A DNA stretch of 64,000 bases from Pseudactinotalea terrae. Lineage in GTDB: Bacteria > Actinomycetota > Actinomycetes > Actinomycetales > Beutenbergiaceae. The notes beneath the pieces are model-generated. The model saw only the letters and a list, made by a program, of their open reading frames with translations. It was not told the origin of the DNA and searched no databases. The number at the start of each line of letters is the position of its first letter. The stretch's first letter is position 1. This document shows, piece by piece, positions 62,738 to 64,000 of the stretch. The translations under genes were made by a program, and so were the position numbers. Location of the stretch: positions 1 to 64,000 of the forward strand of contig NZ_WNXZ01000008.1 in assembly GCF_009733845.1 (NCBI RefSeq). The letters are read 5' to 3'.

Positions 62738-64000
62738 CCGCCCCCGCCTCACCTCCGGTGGTGAGCTTCGACCCGTTGGTCCCGCGCCCGATCGATCTGC
62801 CGACGGCGGTGCCCGCCTCGGGTGATCTCGCTGAGCTGGACGAGGCGAAGATCTTCGCCGCCCCGCTCTCGCCCGCGGACCGGCCGGCGTGGCGGGCCCG
62901 GCTCGCGCAGTGGCGCGAGGAGGCACGCAGCCGACTCGGCTACCGGGGCGAGGCCTATGAGGCGCCCGGCGCGCAGTGGGCGCAGCGGTGCTTCACGGTG
63001 GCGCAGGTCTGGCTCTGGGACGAGCTGTTCTTCGACTTCGAGCAGCAGCGGTTCACGCCGGAGCGGTTCCTCGAGGACACCCGGCAGCGGTTCGGCGGGC
63101 TCGACGGCGTCGTGCTCTGGCACGCCTACCCGGTCATCGGGATCGACGACCGCAACCAGTGGGACTTCTATCGACAGGTCCCCGGTCTGGCCGACGTGGT
63201 GCGCTTCCTGCACGAGCAGGGCGTCGCGGTCTTCGTGGACTACAACCCCTGGGACGTCGGCACCCGTCGCGGTCGCGAGGACCGGGTCGAGCTCGCCGAC
63301 CTCGTGCGCGAGCTCGGCGCCGACGGCGTCTTCCTCGACACCCTCAAGAAGGCCGACCCCGAGCTGGTCGCCGCGCTGCAGGAGGCCCGGCGCGGCTTCG
63401 TGCTCGAGGGCGAGTCCAAGCTGGCGCTGGAGCGGATCTCCGACCACGCCGCCTCCTGGGCGCAGTGGTTCGCCGACTCGGAGGTGCCGGGCGTGCTGCG
63501 TGCGCACTGGTTCGAGCGCCGCCACATGCAGCACCACATCCGCCGCTGGCACCGCGACCACTCCGAAGAGCTGGCCTCGGCCTGGCTCAACGGCGTCGGG
63601 ATCATGGTGTGGGAGGTCGTGTTCGGGGTCTGGGTCGGCTGGTCGGCCCGCGACTCCGCGACGCTCCGGCGCATGCTGCCCGTGCAGCGCGGCTTCTCGG
63701 ACGTGCTCCTGCACGGCGAGTGGACGCCGCTGGCCGATCTCGGCCCCGCCGCCGAGGACGCCCGGGTGTACGGGTCGCTCTTCTCGCACGAGGGCCTCGA
63801 CCTGCTGCTGCTCGCCAACCGCGGCGACGCCGACGTCACGCCGCTCGGTCACGCCGGCGCCCTCTGGGGGCGGGAATGGGTGGCGCTGCACGACTCGGAG
63901 GTCGTGCCCGCCCAGGGCGTCGCGGCCTACGTCGCGCTCTCGCACGAGGCTTCCGACGACGGCGGCGCGCGCTGGTCGGAGCTCGTCGAGCGGGTGCGTG
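62734..64000 (+). CDS. TIM-barrel glycoside hydrolase-like protein (cut off by window end)
   Basis: An open frame of 422 codons from GTG 62734 to the window edge without a stop; the start overlaps the rbsK stop. Visible features suggest a TIM barrel with glycosidase-like strands: VVLWHAYPVIGIDDRNQWDF, VAVFVDYNPWDVGTRR, LGADGVFLDTLKKADPEL, VLEGESKLALERI and GVGIMVWEVVFGVW. Acidic residues at strand ends (D in FVDYNP, D in FLDTL, E in LEGES, E in VWEV) are candidates for catalysis. No signal peptide. I cannot assign a named family. Its place in the operon suggests it cleaves or remodels the imported glycoside before the ARH-type enzymes act (inference). Confidence 0.75.
   Translation, partial: MTAPASPPVVSFDPLVPRPIDLPTAVPASGDLAELDEAKIFAAPLSPADRPAWRARLAQWREEARSRLGYRGEAYEAPGAQWAQRCFTVAQVWLWDELFFDFEQQRFTPERFLEDTRQRFGGLDGVVLWHAYPVIGIDDRNQWDFYRQVPGLADVVRFLHEQGVAVFVDYNPWDVGTRRGREDRVELADLVRELGADGVFLDTLKKADPELVAALQEARRGFVLEGESKLALERISDHAASWAQWFADSEVPGVLRAHWFERRHMQHHIRRWHRDHSEELASAWLNGVGIMVWEVVFGVWVGWSARDSATLRRMLPVQRGFSDVLLHGEWTPLADLGPAAEDARVYGSLFSHEGLDLLLLANRGDADVTPLGHAGALWGREWVALHDSEVVPAQGVAAYVALSHEASDDGGARWSELVERVR

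Noticed and set aside
1-64000. Prophage, integrative element, CRISPR, tRNA or rRNA genes
   Set aside because: No integrase, phage structural genes, repeat-spacer arrays or recognisable tRNA cloverleaf sequences were found while reading both strands; subtle RNAs may have been missed without a covariance search.

Overview
The window comes from a high-GC actinobacterium (Actinomycetia). The evidence is very GC-rich codon use, many GTG starts, many start codons preceded by a -10-like hexamer instead of a Shine-Dalgarno sequence, two luciferase-like flavoproteins and a Ddn-like deazaflavin enzyme (suggesting cofactor F420), an Rv2578c-type radical SAM protein, an ECF41 (SigJ-like) sigma factor and a 180-kDa NAD-glutamate dehydrogenase. 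No rRNA, tRNA, phage or CRISPR locus is visible. Genus cannot be assigned from sequence reading alone.

Layout. 0-6.3 kb: the tail of an IS3-type transposase, a GH42 beta-galactosidase, a SpoU RNA methyltransferase, a radical SAM protein interrupted by a mini-intein exactly at its iron-sulfur motif, a PrmC-related methyltransferase and a lipoprotein, ended by a strong bidirectional terminator. 6.3-17.5 kb: a histone-like HeH protein, an Rrf2 regulator divergent from a TSUP anion exporter, the large glutamate dehydrogenase, a flavin monooxygenase, an ArsR/SRPBCC/PPOX operon with a 32-bp operator, and a frameshifted EamA exporter. 17.5-25.2 kb: an NCS1 permease with an isochorismatase-type hydrolase, a Phd/VapC toxin-antitoxin pair whose promoter is a perfect palindrome, a rearrangement scar, an amidohydrolase/DHA2 exporter pair divergent from TetR, and a polyol-type dehydrogenase. 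25.2-31.5 kb: a four-gene operon of two alpha/beta hydrolases and two DHFR-like reductases divergent from HxlR, a VOC protein, and an aldo/keto reductase divergent from a MocR regulator.

31.5-43.8 kb is a coherent reductive pyrimidine (or hydantoin) catabolism region on the minus strand: beta-ureidopropionase, dihydropyrimidinase, a luciferase-like flavoprotein and an NMT1/ThiY-type ABC importer in one operon, followed by an omega-aminotransferase and a CoA-acylating methylmalonate/malonate-semialdehyde dehydrogenase. Together they can take a dihydropyrimidine through N-carbamoyl-beta-alanine, beta-alanine and malonate semialdehyde to acetyl-CoA. The operon is preceded by three 8-bp direct repeats phased at 11 bp. 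An ECF41 sigma factor module on the opposite strand, with its two putative target promoters, is lodged inside this region.

43.8-55 kb: an AbiEi/DUF559-like protein, a sucrose/fructan-type system (LacI, GH32 beta-fructosidase, two permeases, Tat-type binding protein) with paired GACACGTGTC operators, a Ddn-like enzyme, a voltage-gated cation channel with an unusual TLDNWSG filter, a tandem DUF1540 protein, a putative sortase substrate, a DUF952 protein and a GNAT acetyltransferase. 55-64 kb: a LacI-controlled ABC importer followed by a terminator, then an overlapping operon of two different ADP-ribosylglycohydrolase-fold enzymes, a ribokinase and a TIM-barrel protein cut off by the window end, probably for catabolism of a ribosylated compound. 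Three copies of a roughly 67-bp interspersed palindrome lie in intergenic spaces at 0.15, 43.95 and 50.9 kb.
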